Shown here: positions 9,334-18,829 of the stretch, in pieces
Layout of the letters: each line of letters begins with the position of its first letter
How positions within the stretch are numbered: the stretch's first letter is position 1
From: Planctomycetaceae bacterium
Lineage (GTDB): Bacteria; Planctomycetota; Planctomycetia; Pirellulales; Pirellulaceae
Direction of reading: 5' to 3'
NCBI GenBank assembly: GCA_024642205.1
Contig: JAHEBQ010000008.1
Span: 78,599-142,598 of the forward strand
DNA length: 64,000 nucleotides
Program-made: the position numbers and the translations under genes
The notes under the pieces: generated by a model
Database searches by the model: none
The model's input: the letters and a program-made list of their open reading frames with translations, nothing else
Told to the model about the DNA's origin: nothing

Positions 9334-12300
9334 ATGATTCGAATGACGCCTGTCTTGATCGTTTGTGTTTCCATGGTCGTCGGAAATTGCGACGCACAGG
9401 ATCAGCGCCCAGGCACTCCACCATCCATCGCCGAGCAGTTCAGTTCGCTCAAATTCAGAAACATCGGCCCTTTTCGCGGAGGGCGCAGCAATGCGGTGAG
9501 CGGTGTCCCGGGGAATTCACAAACGTATTATTTTGGCAGTACCGGAGGCGGGCTCTGGAAAACCTCGGATGCCGGGATCACCTGGCGAAACATTTCGGAT
9601 GGGTTTTTCAAGAGTGGATCAGTCGGAGCAATTGCTGTTGCACCAAGTGATGTCAATGTAATTTACGTCGGCATGGGAGAGCATGCCGTCCGGGGCGTCA
9701 TGACGTCTCACGGAGATGGAATCTACAAGAGTACTGATGCCGGAAAAACCTGGAAACACACTGGACTCAAAAACTCAAGGCATATCGCCGCCGTTGGAGT
9801 CCACCCCTTGAATCCGGAGGTGGTTTACGTGGCGGTACAGGGATCCGTATACGGGCCATCCGCCGAGCGGGGTGTCTACCGGTCGACCGACGGTGGTAAC
9901 CAATGGGAGCGAATCCTGTTTGTCAATGAAACGACCGGTGCCGCCGACTTGAGCCTGGACTCAAATAATCCGCGCATCTTGTACGCTGGCATGTGGGATC
10001 ATCAACGTCTACCCTGGAAAGTCAGAAGTGGCGGACCTGGTTCCGGCATTCATAAATCCACCGATGGCGGCACTACATGGAAGAAACTGAAGACTGGACT
10101 TCCCGATCAGATGGGAAAAGTCGCAGTTGATGTATCGCGGGCCGATTCAAATGTGGTCTACGCCAACATCGAGGCCGCCAAGGGGGGTGTGTTCCGGTCG
10201 GACAATGCTGGCGAAAGTTGGAAACAAGTCAACTCGGATCGAGCTACGGTCGCTCGGGCATGGTACTACATTGAAATCTTTGCGGACCCCAAAGATGCGA
10301 ACCGCGTTTATGTCTTGAATGCACCCGTGTTAAAGTCGATTGACGGAGGCAGGTCATTTGTCAAAATCCCCAATCCCCACAGTGATCAACACGATTTGTG
10401 GATTAACCCCACCGACCCCGACAACATCATTTTGGCTAATGACGGCGGCAGTTGTATTACGTTTAACGGAGGAAAATCCTGGACCAGTCAAAACAACCAA
10501 CCGACGGCTCAATTCTATCGTGTGATCACCGACCACCAGTTCCCTTACCGGGTCTACGGCGGTCAACAAGACAACTCCTCAATCAGCATCGCCAGTCGTT
10601 CGATTTCCGGCGACATCGGGGAAAACGACTGGTTCCCGACGGCGGGCGGTGAGAGTGCGTTTCTGGCTTTCGATCCCGACAATCCGGTTACGGTTTTTGG
10701 AACGAGCATCCAGGGCATGATCGACCGGCATGACCTGAAAACCGACGAGCGGAAAAGCATCATGGTTTATCCGCAATTAAATCTCGGTACCCTCCCGAAG
10801 GATCAAAAGTATCGCTTTAACTGGAATGGACCGCTGGCTGTTCAGGTTCAAAATCCCAGCGTGCTCTATCACGGCGCGAACGTTCTGTTTCGCAGCGATG
10901 ATGCAGGTCACCGTTGGACCGAAATCAGCAAAGACCTGACTCGAAACGAAGTCGACAAGCATGGCGATGGAGGCGTGCCATTTACGAATGAAGCCGCTGG
11001 CGGAGAAGTCTATAACACGATCAGCTACCTGGTGGCCTCACCGCATTCTGTCGGAACGATCTGGGTGGGGTCCGACGATGGATTGATCCACCGAACCGAC
11101 GATGAAGGAAAAACGTGGATCGATGTGACTCCCCTCGGGCTCGATGAATCGCTGATCAATGCGATTGATCTCTCGACCCACGATGCGAACACCGCTTTTG
11201 CAGCGGTCACTCGGTACAAATTTGATGATCTGGCACCGATGGCGTTCAAGACGGTGGACAACGGAAAATCCTGGGCTTCGATTGTCAATGGAATCGCCAA
11301 TGATCATTTTGTACGGGTCGTTCGTCAGGACCCGGTTAACGCGCAGGTTCTTTATGCTGGCACCGAAGGCGGCCTGTACATCAGCTTCGATCAGGGTGCG
11401 AAGTGGCATCCATTCCAACTCAACTTGCCCAACTGCCCGATTACCGATTTGACATTTCAAGACAACGATTTGATCGTCGCCACTTCCGGACGTGCCTTTT
11501 GGATCCTTGATGATCTAGGTCCGATTCAGCAGTCGGGCGGAAACCTGGACACGACGGCGTACCGACTCTTTGCACCCAAGCCGAGTTTCAAATTTTCGGC
11601 CGATTCATCGACGCCGACTGCAGCGCCACCGTCCCCCCTTCAAGGCCAGAACCCACCCAATGGCGTCATCATTGACTACCAGTTGGGCGACGACTGGACC
11701 GAAAAAATGACACTCACCCTGGAAGTCCTCAATCCAGCCGGCACAGTACTTCGAACCCTCAGCAGCGCCGAGCAAAAAAACGTGAAAAAATGGGAAGGTG
11801 GCCCAGGCCCGGAACCCAGGTTGCCCGCCAAGCCGGGTCTCAATCGATTCCATTGGGATTTGCGGACCGACCCCATTCCCGGAGTCACCAACGTGCATTT
11901 GATGGGTAGCCATAACGGTTTCCGCGTCGTTCCAGGCGATTACCTGATTCGGCTTTCTTCGGACCAGGATGGGATCGGCCCGGTCGACATTCCCGTAGCC
12001 GTCAAACCCGATCCGCGCGTGGTTGCAACCCAAGATGATTACGAACATCAGCAAATAGCCTTGAACCGGATTTCAGAATTGGCCCAAGAAGTCCATCAGT
12101 CGGTAAGTCAGTTTCGGCAAGTCAAATCACAACTATCCGATCGACTCGGTCGATTGAAAAAGATGAAGGACAAATCTGAACTGGTTGCCCTCGGCCAATC
12201 AGTGATGGACCAGATCAATCAGTGGGAGGTTCAGTTGATTCAACCCCGGCAAAAGACGCAACAGGATGTCATCAATTTCCGAAACCAACTGAACGCTGAG

Positions 12301-12501
12301 TTGACCTATCTTGGCAATTCTCTCGACACGAATGATCCGCGCCCGCCCAAATCGTCTCTTGAGCGACTCGAACACTTGACCCAACGCTGGCAATTGCTGC
12401 GTCAAGAACTGGAAGCCCTGGCCAGTGGTCCGATCGCCGAGTTTAACTCCGCATACCGGCAGAACGACTTGCCAGCTTTGATCATTCCTGACAAAGAATA
12501 G
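9334..12501 (+). CDS. Secreted BNR/sortilin-like beta-propeller protein (VPS10-type glycosyl hydrolase-like)
   Basis: A protein of about 1055 residues. A signal peptide ([22 protein letters not shown]) is followed by many BNR-type motifs, such as [28 protein letters not shown] and TDDEGKTW, where aspartates and an aromatic residue close each propeller blade. This family is common in planctomycetes and Bacteroidetes, where it is labelled glycosyl hydrolase or sortilin-like, but no catalytic activity is proven. The last 150 residues are helical and charged. I prefer the ATG at 9334 because AAAGAG lies nine bases upstream and the signal peptide begins there; ATGs at 9280 and 9325 are in frame. 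It is exported and may bind or cleave glycans or proteins. A gap of 477 bases follows. Confidence 0.85.
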   Translation: MIRMTPVLIVCVSMVVGNCDAQDQRPGTPPSIAEQFSSLKFRNIGPFRGGRSNAVSGVPGNSQTYYFGSTGGGLWKTSDAGITWRNISDGFFKSGSVGAIAVAPSDVNVIYVGMGEHAVRGVMTSHGDGIYKSTDAGKTWKHTGLKNSRHIAAVGVHPLNPEVVYVAVQGSVYGPSAERGVYRSTDGGNQWERILFVNETTGAADLSLDSNNPRILYAGMWDHQRLPWKVRSGGPGSGIHKSTDGGTTWKKLKTGLPDQMGKVAVDVSRADSNVVYANIEAAKGGVFRSDNAGESWKQVNSDRATVARAWYYIEIFADPKDANRVYVLNAPVLKSIDGGRSFVKIPNPHSDQHDLWINPTDPDNIILANDGGSCITFNGGKSWTSQNNQPTAQFYRVITDHQFPYRVYGGQQDNSSISIASRSISGDIGENDWFPTAGGESAFLAFDPDNPVTVFGTSIQGMIDRHDLKTDERKSIMVYPQLNLGTLPKDQKYRFNWNGPLAVQVQNPSVLYHGANVLFRSDDAGHRWTEISKDLTRNEVDKHGDGGVPFTNEAAGGEVYNTISYLVASPHSVGTIWVGSDDGLIHRTDDEGKTWIDVTPLGLDESLINAIDLSTHDANTAFAAVTRYKFDDLAPMAFKTVDNGKSWASIVNGIANDHFVRVVRQDPVNAQVLYAGTEGGLYISFDQGAKWHPFQLNLPNCPITDLTFQDNDLIVATSGRAFWILDDLGPIQQSGGNLDTTAYRLFAPKPSFKFSADSSTPTAAPPSPLQGQNPPNGVIIDYQLGDDWTEKMTLTLEVLNPAGTVLRTLSSAEQKNVKKWEGGPGPEPRLPAKPGLNRFHWDLRTDPIPGVTNVHLMGSHNGFRVVPGDYLIRLSSDQDGIGPVDIPVAVKPDPRVVATQDDYEHQQIALNRISELAQEVHQSVSQFRQVKSQLSDRLGRLKKMKDKSELVALGQSVMDQINQWEVQLIQPRQKTQQDVINFRNQLNAELTYLGNSLDTNDPRPPKSSLERLEHLTQRWQLLRQELEALASGPIAEFNSAYRQNDLPALIIPDKE

Positions 12502-12978
12502 AACGAGACATCAGTGCGATGTTTGCATTCTCATGACAGGGAGGAAAAACCTGCCGCGTTCGCGAGTTACGCAGGGACCCAACATCGATGAAAAGGGCTT
12601 CCAGGTGGAGTGAAGGCGTTGCCTGACTCCGGCAACCACGGCAACGGCTTGTGGTGTTGAAGTTGATTCGATTTGTGTTCCGGTGCAGAGTTGACACTGG
12701 AAGACCTCCAGTTCAATTCCGACCTACCGGCCAACAGGCGGCGGTATTATCTCGCCGGATGGTAAACGACCCCACAAGGATGCGGTTATCGCCCAAATTG
12801 CCTGCAATTATTGTTACGGGTTCCAGCGGCAAATCGACGGCGGATAAAAGAACCAAAGCTGCATGTTCCGGGCGACCTGAACTTCAGTTTCGTTAATCAA
12901 AACGCCGAGCAGAGTCTGTTTGAGAAGGCAAGCGATCTTGATTGGGGATCATGAATTCGGTGGCTGAAAAGCGGGCAG
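12502..12978. other. Long intergenic region, no gene recognised
   Basis: This 477-base stretch lies between the ends of two convergent genes. I looked for tRNA, SRP RNA, RNase P and tmRNA signatures and saw none. A perfect hairpin, ACTGGA-AGACC-TCCAGT, is at 12696-12712 without a T-run. Small open frames here have no protein-like composition or ribosome sites. Confidence 0.45.
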
Positions 12979-14499
12979 CTACCGAACCAACAAATCACGA
13001 TATCTTGCATATGTCTCTTCCTTGACCACCAGGTCCGATTCGGCGTCACCTGGCTGAAAGGTCTCAAGCTCAAAGGATCGGGCAACAACCTCGCGGATCT
13101 GTTCCAGCCCGTCCAATTCGCCACAACCCATCGCTTGGGTAAGCACGTTGCCGATCGCAGTCGCTTCGACGGGCCCGCAGATGACCGGCCGCTGCATCGT
13201 TGCAGCAGTGATCTGGTTAAGCAGCCTGTTATTCGTGCCACCACCAACAATGTGCAGAACATCAATCTTTTGTCCCAGGACTGATTCCAGCATATCGACG
13301 GTGTGCCGATAACACAGACCCAGGCTATCCAGACAACAACGAACCAGATCCCCCAGCGTTTCCGGTTCCGGTTGCGCCGTCTCCAATGCAAACGCACGTA
13401 TTTTTTCCGCCATGTCCCCCGGAGCCGCGAACTGCGGCGCGTTGGGATCAATCAGCGTGCGAAACGGTTCGGCGTTGGTCGCCTGGTCAGCCAACTCGGA
13501 GAAGCTGATCTCCTCTTCCTGCTCAACCCGCTCGCGGCGGATTTCCTGGACCAGCCAGAGTCCGGCGATGTTCTTCAGGAAGCGGGTTGTTCCCGAAAGT
13601 CCCAGCTCATTGGTGAATGGAGCGGCACAGGATTCGGCAGACGCGAATGACTGATCCAGTTCGGTTCCCAGTAACGACCAGGTTCCACTGGAAAGAAATG
13701 CCCAGCCCTTGCCGGATTCCTGATCGACAACAGGCACCGCCGCAACGGCGGATGCCGTATCGTGTGATCCGGGCGCAATGATCTTGACGTTGCCTGTTAG
13801 ACCGGTTGCATTTGCCAGTTCGACTCTCAGTGTCCCTACGAGCTCACCGGGGTCAATGATGGGCCCCAGAATTTGCGTCGGAATTCCCAACTGCTCCATC
13901 AACTCAAGATCCCAATCGCCAGTCTCCAGTGCCAACATATTGCTGGTCGAGGCAATCGTCCGTTCCGTCGTCATTTCACCGGAAAGCCAAAAGTGAAACA
14001 GGTCCGGGATGAATAACAAGCGATGTGCCGACTCAAACAGGCCTGGCTCCTGCTCCAATCGAGCGGCGACCTGAAACAGCGTATTGATCGCCATTAGTTG
14101 AATCCCGGTTCGAGCGTACAGTTTTTCCTTGCCGCCGACGGTTTCGAGCACACGATTTTTGGCCGCCTCGTTTTGCGGGTCGCGGTAACAATGAGGTAAC
14201 GCCAGCAATTCGCCGCTTTTTCCAACCAGGGTCCAATCGACGCCCCATGCGTCGACACCGATACTCTGCAACTCGGCATTGTTGTCGCGACACCAGGCGG
14301 CACCCAGCTTCAGCCCTTCAATGACGTTGAGCCAGATTCCGGTCAAATCCCAGACCGGACCCGCAGGCGTCGGACAGGGATGATGTTCAAACCGGTGAAT
14401 CTCTTCAAGTTCAACCACGGCCGGATTGCCCTGAAGCAACCCGATTATCGCACGACCAGAGCTTGCTCCCAAATCAATGGCCAGATGAGCAGAAGACAT
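12979..14499 (-). CDS. rhaB: Rhamnulokinase (FGGY sugar kinase family)
   Basis: A 506-residue cytoplasmic kinase that phosphorylates L-rhamnulose at C1 using ATP. The N-terminal ATPase motif reads AIDLGASSGRAIIG, and the second-domain signatures GSHDTASAVAAVP, FLSSGTWSLLG and VGGGTNNRLLNQ are typical of rhamnulokinase rather than xylulo- or glycerol kinases; GVDAWGVDW is also RhaB-like. Length matches the family. The product would feed the aldolase/dehydrogenase fusion encoded 1.2 kb away on the same strand. The two are separated by a plus-strand gene, so they are not one transcript. The isomerase RhaA is not in this window. Confidence 0.9.
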   Translation of the reverse strand: MSSAHLAIDLGASSGRAIIGLLQGNPAVVELEEIHRFEHHPCPTPAGPVWDLTGIWLNVIEGLKLGAAWCRDNNAELQSIGVDAWGVDWTLVGKSGELLALPHCYRDPQNEAAKNRVLETVGGKEKLYARTGIQLMAINTLFQVAARLEQEPGLFESAHRLLFIPDLFHFWLSGEMTTERTIASTSNMLALETGDWDLELMEQLGIPTQILGPIIDPGELVGTLRVELANATGLTGNVKIIAPGSHDTASAVAAVPVVDQESGKGWAFLSSGTWSLLGTELDQSFASAESCAAPFTNELGLSGTTRFLKNIAGLWLVQEIRRERVEQEEEISFSELADQATNAEPFRTLIDPNAPQFAAPGDMAEKIRAFALETAQPEPETLGDLVRCCLDSLGLCYRHTVDMLESVLGQKIDVLHIVGGGTNNRLLNQITAATMQRPVICGPVEATAIGNVLTQAMGCGELDGLEQIREVVARSFELETFQPGDAESDLVVKEETYARYRDLLVR

Positions 14500-14690
14500 T
14501 CAGTATCTCCAATTGGACTATACGCAACAGACGGTGAAAGTTGGTGGTTTCAAACCCTTCCTGATTCCCAAAACAACGGTTTCGGTACTATCATCGCGAC
14601 GAAGACACGATCCGTTCATTCGAGCTGATAACGATTTTAGTCGCTACCATGCCGATCGTCGGCAAGCTTTAACAACCTCTCCCAGGAATT

Positions 14691-14756
14691 TTGCCAGAGT
14701 TTTTGCTAAGACTAGATTTGGCACATCGGAAGTGTCGTATTTCTTAATGGTACGAC
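14691..14756 (+). promoter_or_regulatory. Possible sigma-70-like promoter and dyad upstream of glycine-zipper gene
   Basis: TTGCCA at 14691-14696 and TAGATT at 14713-14718 are 16 bases apart, a fair match to -35 and -10 boxes. Just downstream, GTCGTA (14734-14739) and TACGAC (14751-14756) form a 6-base inverted repeat with an 11-base loop, in the predicted leader. The gene starts 29 bases later with GGGAGA as ribosome site. Planctomycete promoters are poorly known, so this is tentative. Confidence 0.35.
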
Positions 14757-14785
14757 GATGAAATACAGCCCCGAGGGAGATAATC

Positions 14786-15499
14786 ATGTTTCTGAGGATC
14801 GGAATTTTTGCGCTGGTTTGTACGGCGATGCTGGCGACATCAACTTTGCAGGCTCAGAGCTTTCGTCAGCTCGGTACGCGGCGGGGCGCAATCGTGGGAG
14901 GAGTCCTGGGTGGAATCATCGGGGGCCAAAACGATGAAGTCGCGGCCGGGATCATCGCCGGTGGACTGATCGGCGGCGCGACTGGACGAGTCATTGGCAA
15001 CCGTATGGATCAGAATCAAGCCTATTCCGATGGGAGCTATGGCTACTCGCAGCAATATGCTCAACCCCAAACATACGCACAACCGCAGTACGCACAACCG
15101 CAGTATGCACAACCGCAGTACGCACAACCGCAGTATGCACAACCGCAGTACGCACAGCCGCAGTACGCTTATCCACAATATTCCCAGCCACAATCCAGCT
15201 CTCCACAATACACGCAGCCACAGAACGTACAGCCACAGTATGCCCAACCGAAGGACATTCAACCTGCCCTTGTTACGCCACAACCCACGGGATCAGCCAA
15301 TCCTCAGATTTCATCACCGCAAGCCGAAAAGCCTCAGCCAACCATCGAACTGTACCAACCGGCCCAGCCTCAACAACAGCCCGGACAACAGCCGCACATT
15401 CAACAACCGCAGGTGATTCCGCAACAGTCATTTTCTGTGTTGGAAAACTACGATACCAACCTCCAGCCCCAGTACCAGATTCGACGCCGACGTTGGTAG
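14786..15499 (+). CDS. Exported glycine-zipper protein with QPQYA tandem repeats
   Basis: A 237-residue protein. Residues 1-24 are a signal peptide (MFLRIGIFALVCTAMLATST, cleavage near LQAQS). Residues about 30-70 are a glycine-zipper segment, with repeated GxxxG steps in GGVLGGIIGG and GGLIGGATGRVIG, of the kind that packs in or on membranes. From about residue 85 the protein becomes Gln/Pro-rich, with six consecutive QPQYA units and looser copies after them. The tail ends QYQIRRRRW. Glycine-zipper outer-envelope proteins often have structural roles, but the exact role is unknown. The low-complexity part is probably disordered. It has its own predicted promoter and no operon partner. Confidence 0.8.
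   Translation: MFLRIGIFALVCTAMLATSTLQAQSFRQLGTRRGAIVGGVLGGIIGGQNDEVAAGIIAGGLIGGATGRVIGNRMDQNQAYSDGSYGYSQQYAQPQTYAQPQYAQPQYAQPQYAQPQYAQPQYAQPQYAYPQYSQPQSSSPQYTQPQNVQPQYAQPKDIQPALVTPQPTGSANPQISSPQAEKPQPTIELYQPAQPQQQPGQQPHIQQPQVIPQQSFSVLENYDTNLQPQYQIRRRRW
15080..15169 (+). repeat. 15-base tandem repeat (six units) coding QPQYA
   Basis: Six in-frame 15-base units begin with CAACCGCAGTACGCA. Units 1 to 5 differ only by TAC/TAT, which alternates strictly, so the array also has a 30-base higher-order period. The sixth unit has CAG for CAA and GCT for GCA. Unit loss or gain would keep the frame and alter protein length. Confidence 0.92.
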
Positions 15500-15597
15500 C
15501 CGTTCACATCGACTTGCCGATTGGATGCCACAGTCGCGACAAATCAGACAAAACCTGAGAAGCTGAATCAGGCTTCACGTTCCTGGGAAAGGAAAGC

Positions 15598-15627
15598 GGG
15601 CCCGACCGACGACGGGCTCACTTTCTT
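15598..15627 (+). terminator. Possible terminator after glycine-zipper gene
   Basis: GGGCCCG (15598-15604) pairs with CGGGCTC (15613-15619), with one G-T pair and an 8-base loop, followed by the T-rich ACTTTCTT. It lies about 100 bases after the stop codon. The T-run is interrupted, so this is weak. Confidence 0.35.
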
Positions 15628-15716
15628 CGTAGAGGCTTTCGCAAAAACCGGCTGGAACATCCGGTGGATCGCATCAGGAACATGCCTGAATACAAACTGC
15701 CATTGCAGCAATCACG

Positions 15717-17927
15717 TTAACGCAAAAACGCCTCGTGAAGTCCGCCGTCGACGTTGATGATTTGACCTGTCGTTTTGCTGGAACGATCCGAAGACAGAAA
15801 ATAGATCGCTTCGGCCTGATCGGCCGGAGTGATCGGCTGCTTCGTCAGCGTTCGCTGTGCGTAGAAATTCGCCAGCTTGTCACGCAATGAATCATCGGAT
15901 TCGGACTCGTCGAACGGGATGTCATATTTTGACAGTGACGCGATCACGCGGTCGCGGGGAAACATCGTACTCCCGGCAACCACCGTTGCCGGAGCAACGG
16001 CGTTCACGCGAACTTTAGGAGCCATTTCAATCGCCAATTCGCGAACGAGGTGGTTGGCAGCCGCTTTGGAGGTGTCATAGGCGACGGAGCCTTTCTTGCC
16101 AACGACCCCGTTGACGCTGGTCGTCAAAACGACCGAAGCGGTCAACCCTTGCTCGGCGAGAACGGAACGCAGCTCATCGACGACGTTATAGCTTCCACGC
16201 ACGTTGACATCGAAGGTGAACTTCCATTTGTCATCCGACAGACTGCCGTCGCGCTCAGGCGCCACAAACACGCCTGCGGTCACAATCACGCGGTCGACCC
16301 CTCCGTAAGCCAGCAGGGTCTGTTGGATCATCGTCCGAATCGAATCGCGATTGGTAATATCCACTCCCAGTCCGATCGCGGGACCGCATCCGGAGATCCC
16401 CGAACCCGCGACGCCGATTCCAACCCCGTAGATCCCGGTCAACTCCGTGGCCGTCGCGTTGGCATCGTCTTTATTCAAGTCACAGCAAACAACATGGGCG
16501 CCTTCTTTGGCAATGCGATGGGCGACCTGTTTGCCGATCCCATTTCCAGCACCAATGACCAAAGCAATGTCGCGCGACATTTCTTTTTCCGGCGGTTTGC
16601 GCTTAAGTTTTGCTTCTTCCAGTAACCAGTATTCAATGTCGAAGGCTTCCTGTTTCGGCAATGCGATATACTCGCCGAGTGCTTCGGAACCGCGCATGAC
16701 TTCTACGGCACAGGTATAAAATTCAGCTGTGACCCGCGATTCGCTTTTATCTTTACCCCAGGCAATCATGCCGACACCAGGAATCAGGATCACCGTCGGG
16801 TTGGGATCTCTCATCGCGGGCGAATTGTCGTGCTTGTGAGCTTCGTAGTACGCCGCGTAGTCTTTGCGGTACTGTTCCAGACCAGAGGAAAGCAGCGATT
16901 TGAGTGCTGCCAATCCGCTGGGATCGTCTTTGCTGGATGTCTTCGGATCCCAGTCAACATAAAGCGGCTTGATTTTCGTTCTCAGGAAATGGTCCGGGCA
17001 ACTGGTGCCCAGCTCAGCCAACCGACCGGCATCATGTGAGTTAACAAAACGCAAGATCGGATCACGGGTTTCCACCGTGCCGACGAATTTGTTCATCTGG
17101 GACACCTGGCCACGCAGCCACGGCAACAATTTAACCAACAGGCCATCACGCGATTCGTCGTCCAACGTTGAGTATTTCTGCCCGCCAAACGTCTGTTCGC
17201 CTTTGTCTTTCGACTCGATGTAATTGGCAGCTTTGTCGATCAGCCGCAAAGTCAATTCGTAGCATTCCTTGTCATTGTCTGCCCAGTTAATCAGTCCGTG
17301 CTGGCCCATGACCAGCCCCTTGAGCGATGGATTGGATTCAACTTCCTTTTGCATCAAGAGTCCCAATTCAAAACCGGGACGCAGCCACGGAACCCAGCCG
17401 ATTTCATCTCCGAAAATCTCCTGGGTCATTTCCCGGCTGGCGCTGCACGCAGCGATCGAAATCACACTGTTGGGGTGCATGTGATCGACATGACGTGCTG
17501 GCAGGAAACCATGCAGCGGCGTGTCAATTGAACTGGCCCGCGGATTCAAATCGAATGTGCAATGCGGGAAGTACCCAACCATGGCGTCTTCGGCCGGGGT
17601 CTTGGGCCCGTTGTCGGGAGCCGAGTTGTAGTTCGGGATGAGCGAAAGCAGTTTGTCCATGTACAGCGAGGCAAAATTCTCAAGCTTCGATGTTCGCAGG
17701 TCGCCGCCGGATCCCTTGACCCAGAGCACATCGGTTTCCTGTCCGGTCAACGGATCGGTCTCCGCGATTTTCGACGACGTATTGCCACCTCCCGTATTGG
17801 TGATTCGCTGATCCGCTCCAAGGCAATTCGAGCGGTAGACCAGACGCTCAGCCGGGGTAAGTTTGTCGGCAACGGCGTCGTCCCAGTGACGATCAACATA
17901 CTTGAGATTTTCAGTGGCGGTGGACAT
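15717..17927 (-). CDS. Bifunctional rhamnulose-1-phosphate aldolase / short-chain dehydrogenase (RhaEW type)
   Basis: A 736-residue fusion. The first 430 residues are a class II aldolase: NTGGGNTSSK, WVKGSGGDL and HGFLPARHVDHMHPNS carry the expected metal-binding histidines. The C-terminal 270 residues are an SDR dehydrogenase with the nucleotide motif VIGAGNGIGKQ, catalytic YDTSK and LTTSVNG. RhaEW-type fusions split L-rhamnulose-1-phosphate to dihydroxyacetone phosphate and L-lactaldehyde and then oxidise the aldehyde to L-lactate. The lactate-oxidising lutABC operon starts 185 bases away on the other strand, which fits this well. I chose the ATG at 17927; an ATG at 17942 is in frame, and neither has a clear ribosome site. 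Confidence 0.88.
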   Translation of the reverse strand: MSTATENLKYVDRHWDDAVADKLTPAERLVYRSNCLGADQRITNTGGGNTSSKIAETDPLTGQETDVLWVKGSGGDLRTSKLENFASLYMDKLLSLIPNYNSAPDNGPKTPAEDAMVGYFPHCTFDLNPRASSIDTPLHGFLPARHVDHMHPNSVISIAACSASREMTQEIFGDEIGWVPWLRPGFELGLLMQKEVESNPSLKGLVMGQHGLINWADNDKECYELTLRLIDKAANYIESKDKGEQTFGGQKYSTLDDESRDGLLVKLLPWLRGQVSQMNKFVGTVETRDPILRFVNSHDAGRLAELGTSCPDHFLRTKIKPLYVDWDPKTSSKDDPSGLAALKSLLSSGLEQYRKDYAAYYEAHKHDNSPAMRDPNPTVILIPGVGMIAWGKDKSESRVTAEFYTCAVEVMRGSEALGEYIALPKQEAFDIEYWLLEEAKLKRKPPEKEMSRDIALVIGAGNGIGKQVAHRIAKEGAHVVCCDLNKDDANATATELTGIYGVGIGVAGSGISGCGPAIGLGVDITNRDSIRTMIQQTLLAYGGVDRVIVTAGVFVAPERDGSLSDDKWKFTFDVNVRGSYNVVDELRSVLAEQGLTASVVLTTSVNGVVGKKGSVAYDTSKAAANHLVRELAIEMAPKVRVNAVAPATVVAGSTMFPRDRVIASLSKYDIPFDESESDDSLRDKLANFYAQRTLTKQPITPADQAEAIYFLSSDRSSKTTGQIINVDGGLHEAFLR

Positions 17928-18042
17928 GGCAACTACATTCAATAATCGTGGTTAGCAATGGAATAAAACGTAAGAGCCACCTATGTTCCCATACGATGCC
18001 ATGATGTCAACTCGCGCGTCGAAACCAGACAAATAACAGCGG

Positions 18043-18099
18043 TCATCTGGTGTCAATCAGCGGCCCATTTAGGGTATATTAACGGGACAATTATTGACA
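18043..18099 (+). promoter_or_regulatory. Putative promoter/operator upstream of lutA
   Basis: TGTCAAT at 18051-18057 and ATTGACA at 18093-18099 form a perfect 7-base inverted repeat flanking TATATT (18075-18080), a plausible -10 box. TCATCTGGTGT at 18043-18053 loosely resembles a TCATC-N-GATGA half-site pair of the kind reported for the GntR regulator LutR, with only 3 of 5 bases matching in the second half. The region lies between the divergent rhamnose and lactate genes. No regulator gene is nearby. Confidence 0.35.
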
Positions 18100-18112
18100 A
18101 ACGGAAATCGCT

Positions 18113-18829
18113 TTGAAAATTTCGCTTTTTATACCTTGTTACGTTGATCAGCTTTCGCCCAACATCGGAATCGCGATGGTCAACATACTGGAACGTCTGG
18201 GTCATGAAGTCGACTACCCCCAAGGCCAGACTTGTTGCGGCCAACCTGCGTTCAATTCCGGCTACTTCAATGAAGCTCGCGAGGTCGCCGATCACTTTTT
18301 GACCACGTTCTCGGAATGCGATGTGATTGGCGTTCCCTCAGGGTCCTGTACAGCCATGGTACGAAAATTCTACCCGGAGCTTTATCGGGAAACCGATCGA
18401 TTGGACGCAGTTCAACAGCTGACAACCCGCGTTTTCGAATTCAGCGAATTGCTGGTGGATAAACTGGGGGTGACCGACGTCGGAGCGAGGCTTACCGGGA
18501 CTGCGACGTACCACGATGGTTGTCACGGCCTGCGAGAACTTGGAATCAAAGACGCGCCGCGACGGCTGCTGGAAAATGTGGAAGGCCTGTCGTTGATCGA
18601 AATGGACGAATCCGAGTCGTGTTGTGGATTTGGTGGTAGTTTTGCTGTCAAATTCCCTCAAATTTCAACCGCGATGACCCAGGTGAAATTGGGAAGCGCG
18701 TCGCAAACAAAAGCGGAGTACCTGATCTCGGGTGACCCCAGCTGCCTGATGCAGATCCAGGGCTACTTCAGTCGCGAAAAATCTCCAATCAAGTGCCTGC
18801 ATCTCGCCGAGGTTCTCGATTGCCAATGA
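18113..18829 (+). CDS. lutA: L-lactate utilization protein LutA (CCG-domain Fe-S oxidoreductase subunit)
   Basis: A 238-residue cytoplasmic protein with two CCG (cysteine-rich) domains, as in the last subunit of heterodisulfide reductase. The motifs are IPCYVDQL near the start, GQTCCGQPAFNSG at about 38-50, HDGCHGLRELGIKDAPRRLL at about 138-157, and ESCCGFGGSF at about 165-174. LutABC together oxidise L-lactate to pyruvate. The start is TTG with GGA nine bases upstream; the length matches LutA of other bacteria. The stop overlaps the start of lutB (ATGA), showing translational coupling. Confidence 0.93.
   Translation: MKISLFIPCYVDQLSPNIGIAMVNILERLGHEVDYPQGQTCCGQPAFNSGYFNEAREVADHFLTTFSECDVIGVPSGSCTAMVRKFYPELYRETDRLDAVQQLTTRVFEFSELLVDKLGVTDVGARLTGTATYHDGCHGLRELGIKDAPRRLLENVEGLSLIEMDESESCCGFGGSFAVKFPQISTAMTQVKLGSASQTKAEYLISGDPSCLMQIQGYFSREKSPIKCLHLAEVLDCQ

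Noticed and set aside
12502..12978. Structured RNA (RNase P, SRP, tmRNA) in the long gap
   Set aside because: No conserved core sequences seen; only one short hairpin without a T-run.
15080..15169. CRISPR-like array
   Set aside because: The 15-base units are directly adjacent, without spacers, and lie in frame inside a coding gene.
14840..15283. Antisense open frame over the QPQYA repeat
   Set aside because: It is a by-product of the repeat; its translation is a monotonous Leu/Val/Arg pattern with no ribosome site.
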